Positions 44,692 through 52,878 of a stretch of DNA of 64,000 nt are shown in pieces (the stretch's first letter is position 1; each line of letters begins with the position of its first letter). A program made the position numbers and the translations under genes. The stretch comes from Novosphingobium colocasiae (GTDB taxonomy: Bacteria; Pseudomonadota; Alphaproteobacteria; Sphingomonadales; Sphingomonadaceae), in the NCBI RefSeq assembly GCF_014652555.1, contig NZ_BMZA01000001.1, positions 346,180-410,179 on the forward strand, written 5' to 3'. Under the pieces are notes generated by a model. The model was given only the letters and a program-made list of their open reading frames with translations, did not search any database and had not been told where the DNA came from.

Positions 44692-45558
44692 ATGACCACC
44701 AGCCCGCACGTTGAAGCCTTTTTCGATCCTGCCACGTTCACCGTCAGCTATGTCGTCCACGATCCGGCCACGCTGCACGCGGCGATCATCGATCCCGTGC
44801 TCGATTTCACCCCGCGCAACGCGCGCACCTCCACCGCTTCGGCCGATCGCCTGCTGGCTTATGTTTCGGAGCAGAGGCTTTCGTTGCAATGGCTGCTGGA
44901 AACCCATGCCCATGCCGATCACCTGTCCGCCGCGCACTATCTGCGCGGCAAGACCGGGGCACCGATCGTGATCGGCGCGCAGATCGTCGAGGTGCAGCGC
45001 ACGTTCGCCGCGCTGTTCGAAGCGGACGATGTTCGCGCCGACGGCAGCCAGTTCGATCGGCTGGTCAGCGATGGCGATGTCCTGCCGCTGGGCGATAGCG
45101 CCATCCGGGTGCTGCACACGCCCGGGCACACGCCAGCGTGCGTCACGTATCTGATCGGCGATGCCGCTTTCGTGGGCGATACCCTGTTCATGCCCGACTA
45201 CGGCACCGCGCGCACCGATTTCCCCGGTGGCAGCGCCGCCGATCTGTACCGCTCGATCCGCACCATCCTCGCCCTGCCGGATGCGACGCGGATCTTCGTC
45301 GGCCACGATTATCTTCCCGAAAGCCGGCAGGATTTCCGCTGGGAAACCACCGTGGCCGAACAGAACGCGGACAATGTCCATATCCATGACGGCGTGGCAG
45401 AGGACGATTTCGTCACCCTGCGCCGGACGCGCGACGCGGCGCTGGAAGCCCCGCTGCTGATCCTCCCGTCGCTGCAGGTCAACATCCGCGCCGGGGCGCT
45501 GCCGCCTGCGACCGCAGCGGGCCACGTGTATCTGCGGCTGCCGGTGGGCGCGATCTGA
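44692..45558 (+). CDS. Persulfide dioxygenase-type metallo-beta-lactamase (Blh/ETHE1-like)
   Basis: A 288-residue metallo-beta-lactamase-fold enzyme. The metal site reads THAHADHLSAA (HxHxDH), then HTPGHTPACVTY and FVGDTLF, and FVGHDY near the end. The family oxidises glutathione persulfide to sulfite with a single Fe(II). It is divergent from bigR-rhodanese-TauE, the set found in sulfide-detoxification loci of Xylella, Agrobacterium and Rhodobacter, which supports this role over a glyoxalase. Confidence 0.9.
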   Translation: MTTSPHVEAFFDPATFTVSYVVHDPATLHAAIIDPVLDFTPRNARTSTASADRLLAYVSEQRLSLQWLLETHAHADHLSAAHYLRGKTGAPIVIGAQIVEVQRTFAALFEADDVRADGSQFDRLVSDGDVLPLGDSAIRVLHTPGHTPACVTYLIGDAAFVGDTLFMPDYGTARTDFPGGSAADLYRSIRTILALPDATRIFVGHDYLPESRQDFRWETTVAEQNADNVHIHDGVAEDDFVTLRRTRDAALEAPLLILPSLQVNIRAGALPPATAAGHVYLRLPVGAI

Positions 45559-45678
45559 TCATCTTCGTTGCGCCCGGCCGCATAAACCCCCGCCTTCCCT
45601 ATCGCCTCTCTCGACAGGACGCGCCGCGCCGGGCAAGTCTGGTGGTGGCCGGCGCGTGCCCGGTGGGAGGACGACACG

Positions 45679-47181
45679 ATGGAACGAGTTCGCAAACATG
45701 CGGCCATCCTTGCAGCCGGCATAGCGGCCTGCACACCCGCAGCCGCTCAGGCGCAGGCGGCCGGGCCGGTGCGCTCGGCGCAGGGCGACGTTTCGCTGAC
45801 GATCTACAACGAGGATCTCGCGCTCGTTCAGGATACTCGCCAGCTTGCGCTTCCCGGCGGGCGCAGCCGTCAGGAATTTCCCGATGTCTCGGCCGCGATC
45901 CGGCCGGAAACGGTCACCCTTTCGGGCAACGGCACCGGGATCGTCGAACAGAATTTCGATTACGACCTGCTCTCGCCCGACAAGCTGCTCGACAAGGCGG
46001 TGGGGCAGACGGTCACCGTCGTGCGCACCAACCCCGCCACTGGCGCGGAAACCCGCGAACAGGCGCTGGTGCTGGCCAACAACGGCGGCACCATCATGCG
46101 GATCGGGGATCGCGTAGAGGTCCTGGAAAACTATGGCGCGCGCATCCTGTTTCCGGGCCTGCCACCCAACCTGCGTGCGCGCCCGACGCTGTCGGTCACC
46201 TTGCAGACCGCCAGCGCCGGCACCCGTCCGATCACCCTGAGCTATCTCACCCGCGGCATGGGCTGGCGGGCGGACTATGTCGCGCTGTTCGATGAAACGG
46301 CCGGCAAGATCGACATGCAAGGCTGGATCACGCTCAACAACAGCACCGGCACCAGCTTTCCCGATGCCAAGGTCCTGCTCGTCGCCGGCAAGCCGCAGCA
46401 GGCCGGGGACGATAACGGCTATGACAACTACTCCCGCCCGCAGCCGCGCAGCGTGCGCATGGTGCCCGGAACCCAGAGCGCCAATCGTGAGCAACTGAGC
46501 GATTTCTATGTCTACCCGATCAGCGCCGCCACCACCGTCGCCAATGCCCAGCAGAAGCAGGTGAGCTTCCTGGATGTGGCGGGATCGCCGGCATCGAAGG
46601 GCTATCAATACCGCAACGGCTGGTTGGGCCGGGCGGACGAGGGGCAGAGCGCGGACACCGTGCTCAACTTCTCCACCGCGCGCGATGCCGGGCTGGGCGA
46701 TGCGCTGCCCGCCGGGGTGGTGCGCGTCTACATGCGCGACGCCCGGGGGCAGCCGCAGTTCATCGGCGAAAACCGGATCGATCACACGCCGATGGGCTCC
46801 ACCCTGGCGATCAAGACCGGCGAGGCGTTCGACGTGAAGGTGCAGCCGACGGTCGAAAAGCGCGAGCGCATCACCACCGACGAATGGCAGCGCTCCTCGC
46901 GCTACCGCGTCACCGTGGACGGCAAGACGACCGAGGTGACGGTGGACGATTCGGTCACGCTGTGGCGCACGACGATGGCCTACAAGGTCACGAACGCGCG
47001 GCCGACGCCGGTGACGGTGGAGGTGGTGCAGGCCGGCCTTGATGGCTGGTGGCACGATACCCGCGTCCCATCGGAAACGATCAAGGGTACGCGGCGTTCT
47101 GCGGACGAACGGGTCTGGCAGGTGCCGGTCCCCGCGAACGGCGAAACGATGCTCACCGTCAGCTTCGACACCCGCTACTGA
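45679..47181 (+). CDS. Exported DUF4139 protein, first paralogue
   Basis: A 500-residue protein with a signal peptide (HAAILAAGIAACTPAAAQAQA) and DUF4139 architecture: an N-terminal beta domain (VSLTIYNEDLALVQDTRQL), a middle part with GMGWRADYVALFD and WITLNNSTGTSFPDAKVLLVAG, and a C-terminal beta-rich stretch ending in GETMLTVSFDTRY. It is probably periplasmic or surface-located. No enzymatic motif was seen. It is followed ten bases later by a paralogue, so the two may form a hetero-complex. Confidence 0.87.
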   Translation: MERVRKHAAILAAGIAACTPAAAQAQAAGPVRSAQGDVSLTIYNEDLALVQDTRQLALPGGRSRQEFPDVSAAIRPETVTLSGNGTGIVEQNFDYDLLSPDKLLDKAVGQTVTVVRTNPATGAETREQALVLANNGGTIMRIGDRVEVLENYGARILFPGLPPNLRARPTLSVTLQTASAGTRPITLSYLTRGMGWRADYVALFDETAGKIDMQGWITLNNSTGTSFPDAKVLLVAGKPQQAGDDNGYDNYSRPQPRSVRMVPGTQSANREQLSDFYVYPISAATTVANAQQKQVSFLDVAGSPASKGYQYRNGWLGRADEGQSADTVLNFSTARDAGLGDALPAGVVRVYMRDARGQPQFIGENRIDHTPMGSTLAIKTGEAFDVKVQPTVEKRERITTDEWQRSSRYRVTVDGKTTEVTVDDSVTLWRTTMAYKVTNARPTPVTVEVVQAGLDGWWHDTRVPSETIKGTRRSADERVWQVPVPANGETMLTVSFDTRY

Positions 47182-47191
47182 GGGCGCGCGC

Positions 47192-48742
47192 GTGCGGCTC
47201 TCCCTGGCGCTGGTCGCGCTTCTAACCCTCTTCGGTGAGCGGGCGGGGGCGCAAACCGCCGTGGTCACCTCGGCCGCGCCCGATGCGGTGGCGGTGACCA
47301 TCTACCGCGCCCCGTCGCGCGCCGCCGATGCGGCGATGGATCTCGATTGGCTCGAAGGCTACGCGCTCATCACCGAGACCCGCACGGTCGACGTGCCGGC
47401 CGGCGAGGCGACGATCCGGTTCGAAGGCGTGGCCGGCGGGATGCTGCCCGAAACCGCGCTGGTCACCGGCCTGCCGCAAGGGGTGCGCGAGAAGAACCTC
47501 GACGCCGATCTCCTCTCCGCGCGCAGCCTGTTCGATCGCAACTGGGGCCGGCCGGTCATCCTGCGCCGCCACAAGGGCCGCGACGGCAAGGGGACGCAGA
47601 CGGAAGAGCGCGCGGTGATCCGCTCGTCCGCCGACGGCGCGGCGATCGTGCAGACCCGCGACGGTATCGAGGTGGCCGATTGCGGCCGCAGGCTGACCGA
47701 TCAGATCGTCTATCCCGAACTGCCGCCGGGCCTGTCGGCGCGCCCGACGCTGTCGGTCAGGACCGTTTCGGACAGCGCGCGGCGGGCCACGGTGAAGCTT
47801 TCGTACCTCGCCTGGGGGTTCGACTGGCAGACCAACTACACCATTCGCTACGATCCCGGCACCGGCAAGGCCGACATGCTCGCCTGGGTGACGCTCGCCA
47901 GCAGCGATCCCACGAGCTTCGTCGATGCCACCGCAGCGGTCGTCGGCGGCGAGGTCAATCGCGAGGGTTCGCGCGAGGATGCGGATCGGCCGGACGGCGA
48001 GCTGGTGCTGCAATGCTATCTCAAGCCGCAGGTGCCGCGCCCGGCTGGGATGTCGTTGCCTCCCCCGCCGCCAATGCCGATGGCGGTCTATGCCCCGGCC
48101 GCCGAGATCATCGTCACCGCCCAGCGTCGCTCGGAGAAGCTGATGGACGTGGCCACGGTGGTTCAGGAAGAAGGGCTGGGCGATCTCAAGCTCTACCGCG
48201 TGCCGGTGCCCACCACGGTCGCCTCCAACGCGCAGAAGCAGGTGGCGATGCACGATCTGCACGGCGTGAAATGGACCGTGCTGCATACCGCCACGCTGGA
48301 CGGCGCGAGTGACGGCGCGGCCACCGGGCTGCTGCTGCGCACGAAGAACGCCGGGGAGAACGGGCTGGGCTTCGCGCTGCCGGGCGGGCCGGTGGCGCTG
48401 TTCGAGCCGCATGGCGCGGACATGCTGCTGGTGGGGCAGGGCGGCTTGGGCAATTACGCGATCGGGCAGGATGTCGAAGTATCCGTCGGCACTTCGCCGC
48501 AGGTGCGCATGCGGGTGGAAGAGCGGGCAGAGGGCGATCACTGGAAGGATTACGAAGCGATCGTGACCAATGCCAACCCCTGGCCGGTGCGGTTCGAAGG
48601 CACGGTGACCCAGTGGGACGGCCAGACGCTGGAGAATGTTTCTGCCAAACTGGGCCGCCGGAACGGCCGCGCGCAGTGGACGGTCACGGTCCCCGCCAAC
48701 GGCGTAGCCCGCTTGCGCTATCGCCGGCGGGACGCGCCCTGA
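47192..48742 (+). CDS. Exported DUF4139 protein, second paralogue with a TonB-receptor-like motif
   Basis: A 516-residue protein starting at GTG 47192 with signal peptide VRLSLALVALLTLFGERAGA. It has the same DUF4139 plan as its upstream neighbour (AWGFDWQTNYTIRYDPGTG, VTLASSDPTSFVDATAAVVGG) but only distant sequence identity. A Pro-rich loop (SLPPPPPMPMAVYAP) leads into EIIVTAQRRSEKLMDV at residues 305-320, wording otherwise typical of the TonB-box/plug start of TonB-dependent receptors. What that motif does here is unknown. Confidence 0.85.
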   Translation: MRLSLALVALLTLFGERAGAQTAVVTSAAPDAVAVTIYRAPSRAADAAMDLDWLEGYALITETRTVDVPAGEATIRFEGVAGGMLPETALVTGLPQGVREKNLDADLLSARSLFDRNWGRPVILRRHKGRDGKGTQTEERAVIRSSADGAAIVQTRDGIEVADCGRRLTDQIVYPELPPGLSARPTLSVRTVSDSARRATVKLSYLAWGFDWQTNYTIRYDPGTGKADMLAWVTLASSDPTSFVDATAAVVGGEVNREGSREDADRPDGELVLQCYLKPQVPRPAGMSLPPPPPMPMAVYAPAAEIIVTAQRRSEKLMDVATVVQEEGLGDLKLYRVPVPTTVASNAQKQVAMHDLHGVKWTVLHTATLDGASDGAATGLLLRTKNAGENGLGFALPGGPVALFEPHGADMLLVGQGGLGNYAIGQDVEVSVGTSPQVRMRVEERAEGDHWKDYEAIVTNANPWPVRFEGTVTQWDGQTLENVSAKLGRRNGRAQWTVTVPANGVARLRYRRRDAP

Positions 48743-48858
48743 CCGGTGCAATCCCCGCTATCCACAGCCCGCCCCTTGGCCCGAATCATCCGTCCCGGCT
48801 AAGGCCCCCGGTCTTGGCGCGCGGCGCCGATCCGATTTTGCGGGAGCATTGAAGACCC

Positions 48859-49095
48859 ATGGCCGAAAACACCGACGATCGCCTGCGCCTCCTGATCGAG
48901 CGCGTCGAGCGCCTTGAGGAAGAGAAGAAGGGCGTCTCGGACGATATCCGCGACGTTTACAACGAGGCGAAGGCGGTCGGCTACGACGTCAAGATCATGC
49001 GCCAGATCGTGCGCCTGCGGAAGATGAAGCCGGACGACCGGCGCGAGCTGGACCTGCTGCTGGAAACCTACCGCAGCGCGCTCGGGCTGGACTGA
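48859..49095 (+). CDS. GapR-like DUF2312 DNA-binding protein
   Basis: A 78-residue protein of the DUF2312/GapR family. An N-terminal coiled coil (LLIERVERLEEEKKGVSDDIRDV) drives oligomerisation and the basic C-terminal helices (VKIMRQIVRLRKM) bind overtwisted, AT-rich DNA in the Caulobacter relative. Nucleoid organisation during replication and transcription is the known role. It is preceded by a 116-base gap with its own promoter. Confidence 0.92.
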   Translation: MAENTDDRLRLLIERVERLEEEKKGVSDDIRDVYNEAKAVGYDVKIMRQIVRLRKMKPDDRRELDLLLETYRSALGLD

Positions 49096-49103
49096 CCCGC
49101 GAC

Positions 49104-50081
49104 TTGCCGGACGCCCTCCTCTCCAGCCCGGAGTGGTTTCCGGAGCGGATAGACTGGCGCAACGGGCTGATCCGGCTGCTGCGGGTCAGCCGCGATACCC
49201 TGCGGGACAGCGCGTTCCTCGATGGCCGGACGCCGTTGGCGGTGGGGGGCGCGGCGCAGGTGATCGAACTCGACCGGTTCGTCGCCGCCGTGCCGCCGGC
49301 CGCGCACAGCGTGGGGTGGATTTTCCACGAGGGGTTCTGCGGCTCGACCCTGCTGGGTCGCTTCCTGACGGTGGACGATCACGCCCTGTGCCTGCGCGAG
49401 CCGCAAGTGCTGGTCGATCTGGCGGACTGGAGCGCCGGACTGCCCGCCGGGGATGAGCCGGCCTTTGCCGCAGCGCTGCATGCCGTCGTCGCCAAGCTGG
49501 CGCAGCCGTGGCACGATGGCGAGCGGATCGCGATCAAGCCGAGCAACTGGGCCAACCCGATCGCCGCGCGGTTGCTGGCGGCGGTGCCGGGGTCGGCAGC
49601 GGTGCTGGCGCTGATCGATGCGGAACCGTTCATCGTCGCGGTCCTGCGCGGCGGGCGCGAGCGGATCGGTTTCGTGCTTGATCTGCAACGCCACCTCCTG
49701 CTCGCCCGGCCTGATCTCGGCGCACCCTTCGCCGATGTCCTCGCGCAGCCGCCCGGCGATCCCGCTTCGCTGCTGCGCCACCTTGCCGCTTCCCATGCCA
49801 TCCAGCGCCGCCTGCTGGACGAACTCACCGTGTCCGACCGGCTCGACTTCCCGCACTGGCTCGCGACGCCGAACGATACCGCCCGGCACACCGCCGCCGC
49901 CCTCGGCCTGGCGATCCCGGGATCGGCGCTGGCGCGCCAGGTAGACCGCGCCTCGCGGACGCACAGCAAGGCCTCGCACGAAAGCTACGAACCGGACCGC
50001 GACGCCGACGCCAATGCCACGATCCTGCGCCTCCACGGCCCGGCCATTGCGCAGGCGATTGCTGAGGTTTCCGGCTGCTGA
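49104..50081 (+). CDS. Sulfotransferase-like P-loop protein
   Basis: A 325-residue cytoplasmic protein. FHEGFCGSTLLGRFL resembles the PAPS-binding loop (xRSGSTLL type) of the sulfotransferase superfamily, and IKPSNWAN with the following helix resembles the second nucleotide-binding segment. The second half is less conserved. Translation seems to start at TTG 49104, eight bases after the upstream stop; no ATG lies early in this frame and no strong ribosome site is visible. The acceptor substrate is unknown. Confidence 0.72.
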   Translation: MPDALLSSPEWFPERIDWRNGLIRLLRVSRDTLRDSAFLDGRTPLAVGGAAQVIELDRFVAAVPPAAHSVGWIFHEGFCGSTLLGRFLTVDDHALCLREPQVLVDLADWSAGLPAGDEPAFAAALHAVVAKLAQPWHDGERIAIKPSNWANPIAARLLAAVPGSAAVLALIDAEPFIVAVLRGGRERIGFVLDLQRHLLLARPDLGAPFADVLAQPPGDPASLLRHLAASHAIQRRLLDELTVSDRLDFPHWLATPNDTARHTAAALGLAIPGSALARQVDRASRTHSKASHESYEPDRDADANATILRLHGPAIAQAIAEVSGC

Positions 50082-50171
50082 CAATCTCGGGTCGCGGCGC
50101 AGTTGCCCTGCCGGGGCGCGCTGGTGTAAGGGCGCGCCAACCACATCAGATGAGCTGACAAGAAGCAGACC

Positions 50172-50936
50172 ATGGCAGGCCATTCCAAGTTCAAGAACAT
50201 CATGCATCGCAAGGGCGCGCAGGATAAGAAGCGCTCGGCGCAGTTCAGCAAGCTCAGCCGCGAAATCACCGTCGCCGCCAAGATGGGCATGCCCGATCCG
50301 GACATGAACCCGCGCCTGCGCGCCGCGGTCAATGCGGCCAAGGCGCAGTCGATGCCCAAGGACAATATCCAGCGCGCGATCGACAAGGCGTCCAAGGGCG
50401 ATGCCGAGAATTACGAGGAAGTGCGCTACGAGGGCTATGGCCCCGGCGGCGTTGCCATCATCGTCGAGGCGCTGACTGACAACCGCAACCGCACCGCCAC
50501 CAACGTGCGCACCGCCTTTGCCAAGAACGGCGGCAACCTGGGCGCATCGGGCGCGGTCAGCCACGGGTTCGAGCGGCTCGGCCTGATCGAATATCCCGGC
50601 AAGGCCGGCGACGAGGACAAGGTGCTCGAAGCCGCGATCGAAGCCGGCGCCGACGATGTCGAGAGCGATATGGGCGACGGCGACGAGAACCCCGGCCTGC
50701 ACCAGATCTGGGTTTCGGTCGATTCGCTGCACGAGGTCGCCCGCGAGCTGGAAAAGGTGCTGGGCGAGGCCGAAGGGGTGAAGCTGGCGTGGAAGCCCAA
50801 TCTGAAGGTCGATGTCGATGCCGATACCGCCGGCACGCTGATGAAGCTGGTCGATACCCTTGACGATGACGACGACGTCCAGACCGTCTGGGGCAACTAC
50901 GAGATCTCGGACGAGGTCATGGAAAAGCTGGCCTGA
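50172..50936 (+). CDS. yebC: YebC/PmpR family protein
   Basis: A 254-residue protein of the YebC family with the invariant start [40 protein letters not shown] and the acidic C-terminal domain. Members act as transcription regulators, and recent work links some to translation of difficult peptide stretches. Location directly upstream of ruvC is the usual bacterial context. The DUF3147 gene begins immediately after its stop. Confidence 0.96.
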   Translation: MAGHSKFKNIMHRKGAQDKKRSAQFSKLSREITVAAKMGMPDPDMNPRLRAAVNAAKAQSMPKDNIQRAIDKASKGDAENYEEVRYEGYGPGGVAIIVEALTDNRNRTATNVRTAFAKNGGNLGASGAVSHGFERLGLIEYPGKAGDEDKVLEAAIEAGADDVESDMGDGDENPGLHQIWVSVDSLHEVARELEKVLGEAEGVKLAWKPNLKVDVDADTAGTLMKLVDTLDDDDDVQTVWGNYEISDEVMEKLA

Positions 50937-51287
50937 ATGCTGGGGCTGGCCGCGAAGGCGCTGCTGTCCGGCGCGCTGATCGTGGCCATTGCCGAGATCG
51001 GCAAGCGCCTGCCGGCATTGGCGGCGCTGGTCGCCTCGCTGCCGCTGGTTTCGGTGCTGGGCATGATCCTGCTGTGGCACGCCCGCCCGGATGCGGAGAA
51101 CATGGCGGCGCATGCCGGGGCGACGTTCTGGTTCGTGCTGCCGTCGCTGCCGATGTTCCTGCTGATGCCGGTGCTGCTGCGGCATGGCGCGGGGTTCTGG
51201 CTGTCGCTGCTGGCGGGGTGCGCGCTGACCGTGGGGCTATACCTGCTGATGATCCATTTCGGCCCGCGCCTCGGGCTCAAGGTCTGA
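50937..51287 (+). CDS. DUF3147 membrane protein
   Basis: A 116-residue protein with four membrane helices: [58 protein letters not shown] and [20 protein letters not shown]. It matches the DUF3147 pattern; no function is known. The ATG follows the yebC stop without a gap and the stop is four bases before ruvC, so it is part of that transcript. Confidence 0.86.
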   Translation: MLGLAAKALLSGALIVAIAEIGKRLPALAALVASLPLVSVLGMILLWHARPDAENMAAHAGATFWFVLPSLPMFLLMPVLLRHGAGFWLSLLAGCALTVGLYLLMIHFGPRLGLKV

Positions 51288-51291
51288 TGCG

Positions 51292-51768
51292 GTGATCATC
51301 CTCGGCATCGATCCGGGCCTGACCTGCACCGGGTGGGGCATCGTCGCCAAGTCCGGCAGCCGCCTGTCGCACATCGCCAACGGCCAGATCCGCACCGATG
51401 CCAAGGCGGCGATGGCCGCGCGGCTGGTGGAACTGGACGCCGCGCTGACCGATGTCATCCTGCATCACCGGCCCGATGCCGGGGCGGTGGAAGAAGTGTT
51501 CGTCAACGTCAATCCGCAGTCCACGCTCAAGCTCGGGCAGGCGCGCGGCGTGGCCATGCTGTCAGTCGCGCGGGCCGGGCTGCCGGTGGCGGAATATCCC
51601 ACCAAGGTCATCAAGAAGGCGCTGGTCGGCACCGGCGGCGCGCAGAAGGCGCAAGTGCAGGCGATGCTGATGGTGCTGCTGCCCGGCGTGAAGCTGGCGG
51701 GCGAGGACGCGGCCGATGCTCTGGCGGTGGCCGTGACCCACGCCAATATGCTGGGCAGCCACCACTAG
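51292..51768 (+). CDS. ruvC: Holliday junction endonuclease RuvC
   Basis: A 158-residue RuvC resolvase. Catalytic acids are Asp7 (ILGIDPG), a Glu in AVEEVFVN and the Asp residues of [14 protein letters not shown]. Also present is [21 protein letters not shown]. It resolves recombination intermediates processed by RuvAB. Translation begins at GTG 51292. Unlike the compact ruvCAB order, 2.7 kb with three unrelated genes follow before ruvA. Confidence 0.96.
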   Translation: MIILGIDPGLTCTGWGIVAKSGSRLSHIANGQIRTDAKAAMAARLVELDAALTDVILHHRPDAGAVEEVFVNVNPQSTLKLGQARGVAMLSVARAGLPVAEYPTKVIKKALVGTGGAQKAQVQAMLMVLLPGVKLAGEDAADALAVAVTHANMLGSHH

Positions 51769-51851
51769 GCGGATACGCGGCTTCGTGCAGCGTGCGCTTG
51801 ATCAGCACCGCCGGAGAGTGGATCAGGTCACGCGCATGGCGCTTGCCGAGG

Positions 51852-52268
51852 TCAGTAAAAGACTTCGGCCTCATCCTCGGCAAAACCGGCCTTGTTGCGC
51901 AGCGCTCGTGCCCCGCGCAGCCCGTTGACCAGCATGACCATCAAGCCGATCGTGATCATGGTGCCGAAGATCGACACGGCCATGATCTTGGCGACGATCT
52001 CCAAAACCAGCAGCACCGCCACGACCATGCCGAGGATCAGCCCCTTGCCCGCGCGCAGGCGAAAGCCGGCGGCGATGCCGATCAGCGTTTGCAAGCCGAT
52101 GCCGATCATTCCGCCGATGCCCTCCGGCGTCGTGAACCCGGCCGTCCCGCCGAAGATGACTATTCCCAGCACGCTCATCGCGGCGAATACGAAACACGCG
52201 ACGCCGCCCATATGGACGGCACTTTCCGCGCCCATGCGCGTCGAAAGATCGATGTCGTAGAATGCCAA
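51852..52268 (-). CDS. Hypothetical four-helix membrane protein
   Basis: A 138-residue protein with four predicted membrane helices (GGVACFVFAAMSVLGIVIFGG, GIGLQTLIGIAAGFRL, GLILGMVVAVLLVLEIVAKI, TMITIGLMVMLVNGL) and an acidic tail ending EDEAEVFY. No named family. The best start is TTG 52268 with AGGGGGC upstream; the first in-frame ATG would remove the conserved-looking AFYDIDLSTR start. It is convergent with ruvC. Confidence 0.7.
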   Translation of the reverse strand: MAFYDIDLSTRMGAESAVHMGGVACFVFAAMSVLGIVIFGGTAGFTTPEGIGGMIGIGLQTLIGIAAGFRLRAGKGLILGMVVAVLLVLEIVAKIMAVSIFGTMITIGLMVMLVNGLRGARALRNKAGFAEDEAEVFY

Positions 52269-52379
52269 GTCCTGCCCCCTCGCGAAGATTATCGTGCCGC
52301 CGGCGGCAGAGTGTCATGGCCCATCGGAGATAGCAAGCGCTTGGCGGGAACCGGACCGGGGTGGCCGGGTTGATCGGGC

Positions 52380-52874
52380 ATGGCCGATATAGACAGCACG
52401 TGGATGCGCAAGGCGCTGGCGATCGCGATCGCCGACAAGGGCACCGATCCCGCCAACACGCCGATTGCCGCGCTGGTGGTGCAGGATGGCCGCCTCGTCT
52501 CCTCGGGGGTGAACCGCACGGCGGAGTGCTGCGATGCCACCGCCCATGCCGAGATCGAGGCGCTGCGCGCGGCCGGGCATGCCACCGGGGCGATGCGGGT
52601 GGAGGGGGCGACGCTCTATTCCACCCTCCAGCCTTGCGGCATGTGCACGATGGCGGCGATCTGGGCGGGCGTCACGCGGATCGTCTATGGGGCGCGGCGG
52701 TCGGACGTGCACAAGATGTATTTCGAGGATCGCCACCTTTCGACGCTCGATTTCGTGGCGGATGCCTACAAGGACGATCTGACGCTGGAGGGCGGGGTGC
52801 TGGCCCCGGATTGCGCCCGGCTTTACTTTCGGCCGGGGGACGACGTGCCCGACGATATGCAGGCCAACACCTGA
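52380..52874 (+). CDS. Nucleoside/guanine deaminase-like enzyme
   Basis: A 164-residue zinc deaminase of the CMP/dCMP deaminase fold: TAHAEIEAL (His ligand, catalytic Glu) and TLQPCGMCTMAAIW (two Cys ligands). The tail FEDRHLSTLDFVADAYKDD differs from TadA and is closer to guanine or cytosine deaminases. The substrate is unproven. It converges on the glycosyltransferase gene with only four bases between stops. Confidence 0.85.
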   Translation: MADIDSTWMRKALAIAIADKGTDPANTPIAALVVQDGRLVSSGVNRTAECCDATAHAEIEALRAAGHATGAMRVEGATLYSTLQPCGMCTMAAIWAGVTRIVYGARRSDVHKMYFEDRHLSTLDFVADAYKDDLTLEGGVLAPDCARLYFRPGDDVPDDMQANT

Positions 52875-52878
52875 GCCG

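Noticed and set aside
44626..45525. Upstream extension of the ArsR regulator frame to ~410 residues
   Set aside because: It runs antisense through the persulfide dioxygenase gene; the first 300 residues have no domain, whereas Met at 44625 gives a normal 110-residue regulator.
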